From Panax quinquefolius (taxonomy: Eukaryota; Streptophyta; Magnoliopsida; Apiales; Araliaceae), in contig CM035151.1 in NCBI GenBank assembly GCA_020205615.1, forward strand, positions 17,586,322-17,650,321: a DNA stretch of 64,000 nucleotides, written 5' to 3'. Numbering within the stretch: the first letter of the stretch is position 1; every line of letters begins with the position of its first letter. The translations under genes and the position numbers were made by a program. Under the pieces are notes generated by a model that was given only the letters and a program-made list of their open reading frames with translations, did not search any database and was not told the DNA's origin. Shown here piece after piece: positions 1 through 11,409 of this stretch.

Positions 1-663
1 TTATTAAATGAAAATGTATTGTTTTCTTGGTCATGTAGGAGGTGCTGGGCTGCCCATTACTAAACTATCCCCATGCCGAAAGACGAGGAAAAGTAAATTG
101 TTTACACGGTACAATTTGCCTCATATAATCAATTTCCATCCATATGATATTCGGTTTATGCAATTCATAGGGAAAAAAGGAGGCTTATCTAACAAAATGT
201 AGAGAGAAAATTTTCTTAAAAAGTGAGTTTGTCATGATAGAGAAAGTGTAGGAGAGAGAAATTGACTAAAAGAAATAATCATTATAAACCTAGAAAATTG
301 TCATGGATTAAAATTAATTGAAACTACTCTTAAAATATATAAAGGGTAATCTGGGGTAGACTTCTATTTCTTAATCAGCGTAAAATACAATTAGAACATT
401 TCATTAATATTTAACAGTCATAATTGCATCAGAAAAACTGCAAACCAAAAGAATTGCCAGCTCTATCCCCATAGAGAGAAAATAATTATGTCTGAAATTA
501 AGGTTAACACCAGGCAGAGCTATTACCCTATAGTTGATGAGAAAAAAGCTGAGCTGAATGCCATATTTTCTCTCACTATTACTTTTGATTTCATACTTTA
601 GTTGCCAATTCAAAACTACAAACATAGAGACTAATTAAGCTTTAAGGAGACAAACAATCATAC
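1..663 (-). other. Intron 1 (partial) of the MUSE13/14-type gene
   Basis: The stretch begins at the GT donor at 663-662 and continues out of the window. It is AT-rich, and no MATH-domain codons or other coding similarity are visible on either strand. Confidence 0.5.
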
Positions 664-847
664 CAATGTCATCATCGTCATCAGTATCCCAGTAAGGGGG
701 CGAAGTTGAAGGGGTTCCATTTTCCAGTTGCTCGGAAGACCGCCACTCTGCCAAAGCTTCACTGGACTGACAACGCTGCTGCTGCCCGCTTGATATTCCC
801 TCCAAGGACCTTCCAACTCCAGACTCCTCAGTCACAGTCCCAGCCAT
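664..847 (-). CDS. MUSE13/14: First coding exon of a MATH/TRAF-domain protein (MUSE13/MUSE14, TRAF1A/B type), partial gene
   Basis: The exon starts at the ATG at 847 (MAGTVTEESGVGRSLEG) and runs to a splice donor at 664/663 (ATTG|GTATGA). The text includes EWRSSEQLENGTPSTSPPYW followed by an acidic D-T-D5 run, the conserved N-terminal tail that precedes the MATH domain in plant MUSE13/14 proteins. Members of this family act as adaptors in the SCF-CPR1-dependent turnover of NLR immune receptors and are also linked to autophagy regulation. An in-frame upstream ATG at 859 would add four residues, but the family usually begins close to the MAGT/MSES position. The MATH domain and all later exons must lie left of position 1; no matching exon is visible at 1-663. 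Recognition rests on this tail alone, so the family is clear but the paralogue is not. Confidence 0.8.
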
Positions 848-1510
848 TCCCACCCACAACTCCCTACACTACACACTCCTGAACTTCAGCTGCAGTGAAC
901 GAAACAAATCCTACTAATCAATACAATTAAAATTCAGTAACATAATTTTGCATAACTTAAAATAATTATAAACAGCCCCAAATTCAGTGCTCCATCTTCT
1001 CAATCTCAAACTGATATTGGATTCCCCAAATGGTACTCCACATAAAAATGTGTCTTTTTCAAGACAAGCCAACAGTATCCTTAACATCAGCATTTTCATT
1101 TCTCCAGGTCACAAATTCAGAGTGAATAACACAATTGCATCAAAGGGTTTTTATAAACCCACATCTACAAACACAAATACCAATAAACCCTAATTCTGAA
1201 TTTGCAAAATTCAAAAATCAACAGTAAGAGAGGGCCTAATAGCGCAAAAATTGACAAACTGAAGACAACAGAGAAACCTTTAATTGGAGATGCATACAAT
1301 TCGATCAAAGCCACAACAATCAACACAAAAACAATCCATCGCCACAAACAATTAGAAGATTAAAAAAATCTAGAATCCCAGATGAGAGCTAACCCTAAAA
1401 CCCCAAAAGCCAAATCGGGAATCCCAAGAGAAATAAAATCACGATACCCGGATCGATTAATAAAACGAACCTGAAGCAAATACTACAGAGCTTCGTCAAT
1501 GGCGGAAGAT
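848..1510 (-). other. 5' UTR with a leader intron of the MUSE13/14-type gene
   Basis: On the minus strand a leader exon around 1471-1510 ends TTTGCTTCAG|GTTCG (donor at 1471/1470). An acceptor (CACTGCAG|CTGAAG) at 890/889 begins a 42-base UTR stretch running to the ATG at 847. The intron (890-1470, ~580 bp) fits the habit of broadly expressed plant genes of placing an intron just before the start codon. The outer limit of the leader exon is a guess. Confidence 0.5.
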
Positions 1511-2091
1511 AGCTGTTGTTAAGGAAATAAAATAATTTAGATTTATATAATTATATATATTATAATTATATAAATATGTAACAATAGGTGTTGAGCTTTT
1601 ATACGTTTAAGCGAAGAACAGTGAGGAGGAGATATGAAAACAAAGGGCTTGCTGGCTCCTCTCTCTCCCCCTCTCTCTCTCTCTCTTCTCTTTGCTACAA
1701 AGAAAAATGAAAATAAAATCGATAGCTTGAAAAAAAAATTGCAGAAAAATGAAAAAACCTCTGGAGATGTATTTATGTATAAATTTTGGGAATAATTAGC
1801 ATAAAATTAATTTTATTCAATATAGTATCGACATATAATTCAAAAAATAATCTCTCTCTATATATTAAAATTATATTAATCAATTAACCAATTTAATATA
1901 AAATTAATTTTATAATAACTGAATTCATAAACATAAAAAGTATTTTACACATGGATCGTTGGGTGACTGTGGGAAAGCAAGCACAACAAGGGCTGGTTTG
2001 ATACTTTGGTCTTGTTTTGTGTTTGATTGGCGAAACATCATGTGGGCCCTAGTCCCTACACAGGTGTTAGACAGTTTGGGTTCTGGGTGGG
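1511..2091 (-). promoter_or_regulatory. Probable promoter of the MUSE13/14-type gene, with a CT/GA microsatellite
   Basis: This non-coding stretch lies just upstream of the inferred leader exon. It holds TATA-rich sequence at about 1538-1575, directly next to the presumed start, and a pyrimidine run of mostly CT units at 1658-1690, which reads GA on the gene strand. GA/CT tracts are common in plant core promoters. The assignment rests on position only. Confidence 0.35.
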
Positions 2092-2863
2092 TCGGATTCG
2101 GAATCCGGATCCTAGAATTTCTATGTGAGAATCTTGTGAGAGTTTTGTTGTGGGATTGACAACACATTAAAAATAATCTAATGTCTTAAAACTCTTTTTC
2201 TTGTCTGTGTATCAAAACGACGTCGTTTTGATAGAAATTTTGTTTACAATTTGATAGAAAATTGGAAGCTACCAAACGCCATTTACTTCGTTTTTCTGTT
2301 TTTTTCTCCTTTCCTTCTTTGCTTCGTTTCTTGTTTTTTTCAGAGCACGCCAAGGTTTAGGATTAGCTAAATTTCAATTGGTTTTTTTTTCTTTATTCAA
2401 ATTTTTCCCCAATTGTTTACCCCAAATTTTTTTTTCTTTAATTTTTTCAATTGACTTAAAGAATCACAATGGAAACTCAATTTTTTTAATATGATGAAAA
2501 TTATCCGTTTGATTTATTTTATTGAAGAGCAAAGAATAATATTATTAGCCTTTGACAAAGATACAAATAGTAATAACCCTATCGATTCCAAAACACAAAA
2601 AAAATGTTTAATAAAACGTCCCAACTAGATTAACACCCAATCTATTACAATAATGAAAAAAGTCATGCCGCGCATAACTAACAAGAATTAGCAAACAAAC
2701 GAAGTCAACTTGTAAAAAAAATTCCCTGTCAAAATGACGTCGTTTTGATACACAAACAAGGAAAAGAGTTGTGTGCCATTGGATCTCCTTTTTAATGTGT
2801 TGTCAACCCCAAGTAAAACTCTCACAAGATCCTTACAGAGAAATCCTCATAAAGGATCTGGAT
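2092..2863. mobile_element. DNA transposon with long terminal inverted repeats, right end split off by E2
   Basis: The segment from about 2092 to 2233 is repeated in inverted form at 2728-2863 and continues across the E2 insertion at 21195-21207: GGATCCGGATTC on the left against GGATCTGGAT plus CCTCGG on the right. The arms also share AATCTTGTGAGAGTTTT and GACAACACATTAAAAA-type blocks. The left arm ends in a perfect 24 bp palindrome (2210-2233) centred on GACGTC; the right arm keeps a mutated version. The ~490 bp centre is AT-rich and has no gene. Arms of this length suggest a non-autonomous Mutator-type element, but no clean target duplication was found. Confidence 0.55.
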
Positions 2864-5510
2864 TGTGACGCCCCCAAAATAGGTCCATTCCATCCAACCT
2901 ATTACGAAGTCGCCAAATACGTAGTATGAAAATAACTACTTTATTACAATAATTGTCGCAAGAAAAATACGACAACACTTAAATCATGAGTTTTAATAAC
3001 AAATATTGTCATCTAAACAATATCCATACCCAACTAAGTCCTCATTACAATTATTGATACATTATTTTACAAAAAAAAATGGCGAGGACTACTAAAACAA
3101 CTTTCTAGAACCATCATTCCACACCCGACTCGTTACTGCGTTACATTCTCGCCTCACGAGAAGAAAAATGGAACAACAAGGAAAATGATGAAACTCAACT
3201 AGCCCGATAAAGAATATTATAACTAAGATAATATAGAACAAATTATCGTTAGTCCTCAGCAGGAAAAATCGATAAAATCTGATAAACAACAAATTTCGGA
3301 TCGATATTCGCGATGGAGAATAATAATTCATAGAATAGTTACGTAGAGAATGAAATCTACTAGTATCTATGAATTTAAAAGTCCATCATTATTTTTATCC
3401 ACAGTAACATCAATCAATACACATACGAAATCAAATATTCATCTTTGCACTACTGGCGAAGATATTAATAAGTTAATCAAATATTCACTTCAACACCTAT
3501 TCATCTTTTGCCTTCTACGGGCCAAAGATATTCATAAGAAAATCAACCATCTTTGCATTCTGATCAAAGATATTCAATAACATCATCATTTAGGATGAGG
3601 ATGATGAAAATATTTTTAAAGAAAGCGAATTCAGATGAAACAAAAGACGAGGATTAAGTATTAAGGATTAAGTAATTCGGTTTATTCACGTCCAAAATAC
3701 CTCAATAATAATTATCTTTGGGGTAAAATTCAAGAATGATCAAAACATGGATACATCAAAGCTAGTATCCATAATAGATATTTTGGACAAAAACAAAATT
3801 TAGTTTTTTCGTGAGTAGTCTTGATCCGTGAATAAATAATGTCAGTATACGTGAATAGTCTTGAGTATCGTGAATAAGTAACTCAGACAAAAAAAGTTCT
3901 AAATTTGATAAAAATTTATATCAATATTTTGGCATAATGATATTGAAGAAATAATATCATTTATAAAAGAAAATAATATCCACTTACCTCGAAAGAAAGT
4001 ACTTACAGTTGAAGCAACGGATATTGACTATAACTTGAACTTGCAATCAGATATAGCAATACTCAAAGTATACTCAAAATACTCACAAGAATACGCTCGA
4101 TAATATAGAGAGAAAAATTTCAATTTAAATTGTAATTTTCAATTCTAACCCAAGCACCTTTATTTATAGGAAAATCTTTAGAACGCAAAAAGCGAAAAAT
4201 TTAATATAATATTAATATATTTAATAAATTCTTTCGCCCATCTAGACAATCTGATCTCAAATATATCAACACATGTTAAAGATGCCCACAAACATTTAAA
4301 AACGTTTTTCTTATTTAAATTATTTTAAACTTCCAAAAATCAATTATTTGAACTTGAAACTACAATAATTCATAATAAATAGCCCTTTTATCGGAAAATT
4401 CGAATCTTACGAGTTTTTATAGGAAATTCAATTCTCTACAACTTTGCGGAAGAAAGTTTTCCAAATTCCAAATGAAATTGGCCAAATCCATAAGCAGACG
4501 ATTTTCACGTGTATAATCAAATTTCGATCGAATAAATGGGGTCCACCAACATGTTTAACATGCTTTAAATATTTTGGTAACAAAAATACTCCTCCTCCAC
4601 ATATACTCATATATCCCACATTCATCGTAAAAATATCATCATTATTATATTATTAAAATATAATAATATATTTAAATGAATTATTTTATCAGAAAAAGAT
4701 AAAATTTTAATTTTCAACAATTGTCACATTAAAAAATTTTCTCCATCTATATCCAAATAAAATCAATTTTTTTCCTCATCATATGAATCAATAATTAATT
4801 ATTCACAAATAATATTACAGAATCACAATATTGACAAACAGGTAGTTCCCAAGAAAGAGGGGGCCTTCCGGTAAAGATTTCTCCTTACTGGCGCGCAATT
4901 AAATAACCTCTCCTTAGACAGAACTTTCTAGACATTGTCAATAATTTTATCTAATAATATTATTCAGATAATATAAATTATTTCTCCGATAATAAAAAAT
5001 ACTGTGTAGTGACAATTATTGAAACAACAGTAATAATAAATATCAATGTAACAATTATTGAATCAATAAAATAAAATCTTTGAGCGAAAGAATTACCGTA
5101 ACAATTATTGAATAATAGTGCCTTCTTACGTAAGAATCAATAATTGGTGCAATGCCGATATCTTTCTTGTGTAACAACGCCAGACATTCTTGTGTTTTAA
5201 ACACCGGGTATTCCAACAGTGTTAACGGTAACAATTACGCCGTTATTTATAAACAACTTATACTTGTCGTTTTCTTCATCCAATCACTTTCCGTTACGGG
5301 TCCCACACAAGGCTGCGTCGTCGTACGAATATTCCTCGACAGTAAAAATATTCCACGACCAAACGAATATTCCTCAACAACAATGAAGATTTTATAACCA
5401 CTTGCACATTTCACCCATAATTAACCACATTAATCAAATTAACCCTTACTATTTCAAAATAATAAATAAAAGAAATTCCATTTTTGTTTAAAAAAATTCG
5501 GGTTCTTACA
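2864..5510 (-). repeat. E2 3' LTR
   Basis: This 2.65 kb LTR matches 18554-21189 along its length. It holds the tandem ~35-45 bp motif with ATCTTTGCACTAC and CAAAGATATTC (3430-3580), the AAGGATTA repeats near 3650-3675, and a promoter TATA (minus strand, near 4160) followed by a CT/GA-rich leader. Its inner border abuts a polypurine tract. Confidence 0.9.
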
Positions 5511-5523
5511 ACCTCCCCTCCTT
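5511..5523 (-). other. E2 polypurine tract
   Basis: The plus strand reads ACCTCCCCTCCTT, that is AAGGAGGGGAGGT on the element strand, directly before the LTR's TGTAAG. This is the usual plus-strand primer position. Confidence 0.8.
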
Positions 5524-6908
5524 ATGAAATTTCGTCCTCGAAATTGACGTACGTACCTGGTGTTTCGAAAAGATGAAGATACCTCGCTTTCATTTCCGTT
5601 TCCAACTCTCAGGTCATTTCCTCTATAGCATGGGTTCACCACAAAACTTTAACTTATGGTATGACCTTTATGCGTAGGACATACTCCTTCATATCCAAGA
5701 TCTTGACAGGTACCTCCTCGTTCGTTAAGTCTTCAGCTATCTCGTCTGGTTCTAACTCAATGATGTTGTTCGGGTCTTTCACATATTTACATAACATCGG
5801 TACATAAAAAAAAATGTTATAAACACGCGACATACTTGGTAGTAAAGCGAGTCTATAGGCCACAGTTCCTACTCGATCGAGGATTTCAAATAGATTAATA
5901 AATCGAAGGTTTGAGCTTTCCCCACATCAATGATTCTAGCTTTTGAAATAACAACTTCTTGCACCTCTTTCTTCAAATTCATCAACTCCGGTGTGTAGCT
6001 TGAACAGCTTAACTTTATAGATTAAAGTTGATTATACTCGTATATCATCACGTGGGTACATAGAGTTTTCATCTCCATCTCTATTATTTGTAAGTTATAC
6101 GAAACGAGTCCTTGACAATATTGTACTGCGTCAGATAATATCGATCTTCTACTCAACACGTCAGCTACCACGTTCGCTTTTCCAAGACGGTATGGTCAGA
6201 ACATGTGCCGAAATGAGTCTCTTCTTGAGTTCTTCGAAGCTCTTCCCACATTCCGTGCTCCATTCGAATTTTGTATCTCTACGAGTCAGCTGCGTTAATG
6301 GAGTAGCGATTCAAGAATATCCTTCAACGAATCTCCGATAATAACCAACTAAGCCTAAAAAGCTACGTATTTCGATTACTAACTTAGGTTGCTCTCAACT
6401 GTGACTCATATCCCAATCTTGGATAAGACGTCACAATGGCACTATCGATTTACTACTTAGCAAAATATGGCGTCCCTATGGAGAGTGCAGGTTCGATGCA
6501 TTCCACAAAGAAGTCATCAGATAAAGGCTCGAATACCAACTTCTATAGTTGGGTTTTTAACTCCTGAATTTCAATAGGAGCCATTCGATATGAGATTTTA
6601 GAAATGAATTTTGTACCGGGTTCAAAGTCGATACAAAATTTAATATCACGCTCTGGGAGTAAGCCAAGAAATTCTTTAGGAAATACGTCAGAAAAATCAA
6701 TAACAACAGAAATATTATTCAAATCTGACGTGTCTTTATTCAAATCCATAACATGGGCTAAGAAAACTTGACATCCGTTTTTCAATAAACGAATGACTTC
6801 ATGTCTTGATATGAAAATGTTTGACTACAATGGTTTGATTGCTTGAATTCGAATAACAGATTGCTTAGGAGTATGAAAACTAACAACCTTACGAAAGCAA
6901 TCAATTTT
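5524..6908 (-). pseudogene. E2 pol remnant: start of RT, piece of RNase H region, integrase end and chromodomain
   Basis: From the insertion point the minus strand reads the pre-RT linker (6785-6543, with DFSDVFPKEFLGLLPERD and YRMAPIEIQELK). It then jumps to a short piece resembling the RT-RNase H connection (GYYRRF- and ATPL-like text near 6340-6280). Next come the integrase C-terminal text (AYRLALLPSMSRVYNI, 5863 leftward) and chromodomain text (ILDMKEYVLRIKVIP, near 5690-5655). The RT active site, RNase H and the DDE integrase core are missing, a deletion of about 1.65 kb relative to E1 plus further frame breaks. Confidence 0.8.
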
Positions 6909-6913
6909 GGCGT

Positions 6914-9509
6914 TGTAAGACCCCAACTTATTATTAATGAAATTTAATTTTCTCTATTTTGAAATAGTAAGGGTTGATTTGATTAATGTGGATAGTTATG
7001 GGTAAAATACGCAAATATTTTAAAATAAGCAAGTGGTTATAAAATATTCATTGTTGTTGTCGGGGAATATTAGTTTGGTCGTGGAATATTCTTCTTTTTG
7101 TCGGGGAATATTAAATACAACGGCCTTGAGATCTTTTATGGGCACCATAACTAAAAAGCGATTGGATGAAGAAAACGACAAATATAAGTTGTTTAAAAAT
7201 AACTTGGCGTGGTTATTCACGAGTTATCTTTGTTAAAATACTCGGTGGTTAAAACACACGATAGCACACGGTATTGCACCAATTATTGATTCTTACGTGA
7301 AAGGCACTACTCAATAATGGTTACGATAATTCTTTATTCGATATTTTATTGATTTAATAATTCTGCGTTGATATTTTATATTCTTTGTTGTTTGATAATT
7401 GTCATTACACATTATTTTTCATTATCGAAGCAATAATTCATATTATCTGAATAATATTATTAGATAACATTATTGGCAATGTCTAGAAAGTTCTTTCTAA
7501 GGAGAGGTTTGGTCACCTAATTGCGCCAAGAAGGTAGAGAAATTCTTATTGGAAAGCCCCCTTTCACAGAAGCTGCTTTTGGTTGTCGATATTGTGATTA
7601 CATAATATTATTTGTGAATAATTAATTATTGAATCATATGATGAGGAAAATATTGATTTTATGTGGATATAGATGGAGAAAATTTTAATGTGACAATTGT
7701 TGAAAATTGAAATTTTATCTTTTACGATAAAATAATTCATTTAAATATATTATTATATTTTAATAATATAATAATGGTGATATTTTTACAACGAATGTGG
7801 GATATATGAGTATCTGAGGAGGAAGAGTATTTTGTTGCAATAAATGTTTAAAACATGTTAAACATGTCGGTGGACCCCATTTATTGGACCGAATTTGATT
7901 ATAGCACAGTAAAATCGCTTTGTTTGTGGATTTCGGTCAATTTACATTTGGAATTTGGAAAAACTTTCTTCTCGCAAAGTTGTAGAGAATTGAATTTCCT
8001 ATAAAAATTTGAGAGATTCAATTTTACGACAAAAGGACTATTTATTATGAATTATTGAAGTTTCGATTAATTGATTATCATTTTTTGAAGTTTTAAATGG
8101 TTTAAGTGAGAAAAACGTTTTTGTTGTTTTTATTGGGGTGTGGTTGATGGCTGAATTCAGTTAGTATCGTAGGAAAAATTTAAAAAAATAATAATAATAT
8201 TAAATTAAATTTTCTACTTTGGTGTTTAAGCATTTTCCTATAAATGGGTGCTTAGGTTAGAATTGAAAATCACACCGAAATCAAGTTTTCTCTCTCTATA
8301 TTATCGGCGTATTCTTGTGAGTATTTTGAGTATACTTTGAGTATTGCTATACGGTCTGCAAGTTCAAGTCATACTTTATATTCGGTGTTTCATTTAGAAG
8401 AGCTTGATCTTTCGAGGTAAGGGATATTATTTTTTCAGTAATGATATTATTTCTTCAATATCATTATCTTTGAAATATTGATCTGAAGTTTTTATCAAAT
8501 TTGGAACTTTTGGTGTTGGAGTTACTTATTCACGTATCAAGACTATTCACATATATCGACATTATTCTGAATCTGGCACTATTCATCGAAAAATGAAAAT
8601 TTTCCTTTTAAATCTAAAATATCTATTGTGGATATTAGCTTTGATTGTATCCATGTTTTGATCATTCTTGAATTTTACCACACTATGATTATTTTTTTTG
8701 AGGTATTTTTGGACATGGATAAAACAAAGTACTGAATCCTTAATCCTTAATCCTTGTCATTTTGTTTCACCGGATTCGTTTCTTTAAAAATATTTTCATC
8801 ATCCTCGGTCTTAAATGATGATATTATTGAATATCTTTGGCTGTAGTGCAAAAGATGAATGATTTCGATGAATATCTTTGGCCGTAGTCAAAAGATGAAC
8901 AGTGTTTAGATGAACATGACCAATGATGAATATCTTTGGCTGTGTAGTGCAAAGATGAATATTTGATTCGGATATATATTGATTGATGTTACAGGGGATA
9001 AAAGATGAGCGATGAACTTTTAAATTCATACATAGAAGATAGTAGTTTGCATTCTCTACGTAACTCTTCTAATGAATTATTATATCCGTGCGAATATTAA
9101 TTTAAAACTTGTTGTCTATTGTATTCTATTAGATTTTTCCTGTTGAAGACTAATGATAATTTTTGTATATTATCTTAGTCATAATATTCTTTTATCGGGC
9201 TAGTTGAGCTCACCCTTTTCTTTTTTGTTCCATTTTTCTTCTCGGGAGGCGAGAATATAAGCGAAATGAGTCAGTGGGTATGGAATGAAGGTTCTAGAGA
9301 GAGTTGTTTAGTAGTCCTCACCATTTTTTAAAATAATGTATCAATAAATGTGATGAGAATTTATTTGAGTATAGATATTGTCCGAGAAGATAATATTTGT
9401 ATTCAAACTCACAATTTTAATGTTGTAATAATAAAGTTGTAGTTGTTTACGTACCATGTATTGACAACTTTCGTGAATGGGTGATGTATACCTATTTTGG
9501 GGCGTCACA
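6914..9509 (+). repeat. E1 5' LTR
   Basis: TG...CA bounded. A TATA element (CCTATAAATGGG, ~8238-8249) is followed by a TCTCTCTCTATATT pyrimidine stretch where transcription probably begins. About 580 bp downstream lies a three-copy array built on AATATCTTTGGC and GTAGTGCAAAGATGAA (8820-8965). It has no coding content. Confidence 0.92.
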
Positions 9510-9511
9510 AT

Positions 9512-9522
9512 TGGTATCGAGC
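9512..9522 (+). other. E1 primer-binding site (initiator tRNA-Met type)
   Basis: TGGTATCGAGC lies two bases after the LTR. The usual plant site is TGGTATCAGAGC; this copy lacks one A. E2 shows the same shortened form, so it looks like a family trait rather than an error in one copy. Confidence 0.8.
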
Positions 9523-9689
9523 TTAGGGATATGATCTCTGGCGGAGATCGGGGAATAGAACTAGGAGGGAGAGCAGTAAAATCCTTCGCTAGTGTGTCCC
9601 ACCTAAGCTTATTTGTTAGTTAGTCGATATAGGGATATTATGTGATATATTGATTTCCTTAATTAACCCTTGTTTTATGGCGATGTTTT

Positions 9690-10800
9690 GAGAATGTCGT
9701 GAGAATATTAACAATGGAAATGAGACCATGGAGACGCTTTGTACTCACCAACGAGGAGAACGTGCAACAGTTGCAATGTTCCTCCCATGAACAACACCAT
9801 CGAAAGCGATGATGATGAAGGAGGGATGTTTTGAAGCTTTTTGCGATTCATGCAAAATCAAACGAGGAGACTTGTGTTCAAAATACGGGAGGAAATGATA
9901 GCAATTCACGGGTTGTCACAGCCAAATTTCGCTTCAAAGAGTTGGGACCACCAAAATTTAAGGGAAAGCGGATCCGATCATGGCGGAAACATGGGTCAAA
10001 ACAAATTACCAAGATATTCGATGTCTTGGGATGCGGCGGAGGAAAGAAGGTTCCATTCGCTACCTTTATGTTTAGGTGGCGAGGCGTACTACTTGGTGGG
10101 AGTCGTAAGCGTACCCATCCAAATTCGCTCAAAGATGTCTTGGAAGACGTTTGAAACTATTTAATAACAAATACTTTCCGAAAGTGTTAAATCGTATGAA
10201 GGAAGTGGAGTTCATCGATTAGAACAAAACAACATGACGGTGTCTCGATGCGAGGCAAAGTTTGCGAGTTATCGAGTTTGCACCTCATTTGGTGGAGAAT
10301 GAGGAGCGTATGACGCGGATGTTTCTTAGAGGTTTGAAACCCGGCGATACGTCGGTATCTCATTTCTCATAAATTTTCTCTCTATTCGGATGTTGTTAGC
10401 GGGGCTCAATTGTTAGAAATGAGATAACGAGTATGTTCAACCGAGGGACCATAACGAGGATCATACCGGAGATAGCGATCAATGTAATAACAATAACCAA
10501 ATGGAGAAAAGCAGATTTACAAAAATGGTAACCACTCGGTGGTAATCATGGCCATGAAAATAGAAGAAGCGAGTCGGGAAGAGATTTTAAAAGAGGAGAT
10601 TTAACAACGACCGTGTGAAGACGATAGTCTTGGCGAAGAATCGGGTTTTAAGGGAGGAGAACGACCACCGGTCGTATATCTTATAAATCACGGAAAGAGG
10701 GACATATCGGTCCAAACCGTCCCTGACAACAGTTCAAGGTATGCTATAATTGTGGAAAGGAAGGACATATCGCTCGAGATTATGCGGTAGTGAAACCTAG
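9690..10800 (+). pseudogene. E1 gag (capsid and nucleocapsid), frameshifted
   Basis: Capsid text is recoverable in shifting frames: a W-V-K-Q-I-T-K-I-F-D-V-L-G-C block near 9990-10035 and an F-A-P-H-L-V-E-N-E-E-R block near 10275-10310. A zinc knuckle begins C-Y-N-C-G-K-E-G-H-I-A-R-D at 10742. In that knuckle the last cysteine position reads tyrosine (TAT), so zinc binding would be lost. The intact counterpart in E2 starts MSTENVNSG; the matching start in E1 (near 9690) is shifted by short deletions. Gag would form the virus-like particle in the cytoplasm; here it is non-functional. Confidence 0.85.
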
Positions 10801-10904
10801 TTCAATGAGGGACGGTGACTCAAAAGACATGTCCCGAAAAAGTCAAAGTCAACGGTTCTGGAAGAAGCGTTTGTTGTGGTTGGTCAAAATCGAGAACCCA
10901 AACG

Positions 10905-11220
10905 AGGTGATCATGGGTAAGCTATTTATAAATTCTTGCGAAGTTTATACCTTACTTGATACCAGGTGCTTACCCATTCATTTATCTCTCCCGCTTGTGC
11001 TCAACGCTTAAACTTGACTCGGAGAAATTAGACTTTGACTTATCTGTGGAAACTCCGTTAGGAGAAACTTTCATCACATCCACTGTTTATAAATCTTATT
11101 TGATTCAAGTTGGCACCATCACCCTACCATTGACCTTATCTCTTTAAAGATACTTGCTTTTGATGTGATTTTAGGGATTGATTGGTTAACTACTCATCAT
11201 GCCAAAATTGATTGTTTTAA
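10905..11220 (+). pseudogene. E1 retroviral-type aspartic protease, broken
   Basis: The text INSCEVYTLLDT aligns with the E2 protease, but the D-T-G active site reads D-T-R because of an indel at about 10963. Further on, SVETPLGETFI and DVILGIDWL (near 11160-11190) mark the end of the protease domain. The family member would cut the Gag-Pol polyprotein. Confidence 0.8.
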
Positions 11221-11409
11221 ATAAGGTTGTTAGTTTTATATTCTAACCAACTTTGTTATGCAATTCAAGCAACTAAACCATTAAAATCAATCACCGTCAT
11301 ATCTAATCATAAAGCTATTCGTTTATTGAAAAACGGATGTCAAGATTTCTTAGCCCATGTTATGGATTTGAATAAAGACACGTCAAATTTGAATAATATT
11401 CACTGTTGT

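Noticed and set aside
1925..2167. Overlapping ORFs on both strands near the first DNA transposon
   Set aside because: No family similarity; they extend into the terminal inverted repeat.
3424..3590. CRISPR-like spaced repeats
   Set aside because: Short imperfect units inside plant retrotransposon LTRs; no uniform spacers, and a eukaryotic context.
9831..10164. Two overlapping ORFs of 107 codons on the plus strand
   Set aside because: They are frameshifted pieces of the E1 gag, alternately in the right frame, not separate genes.
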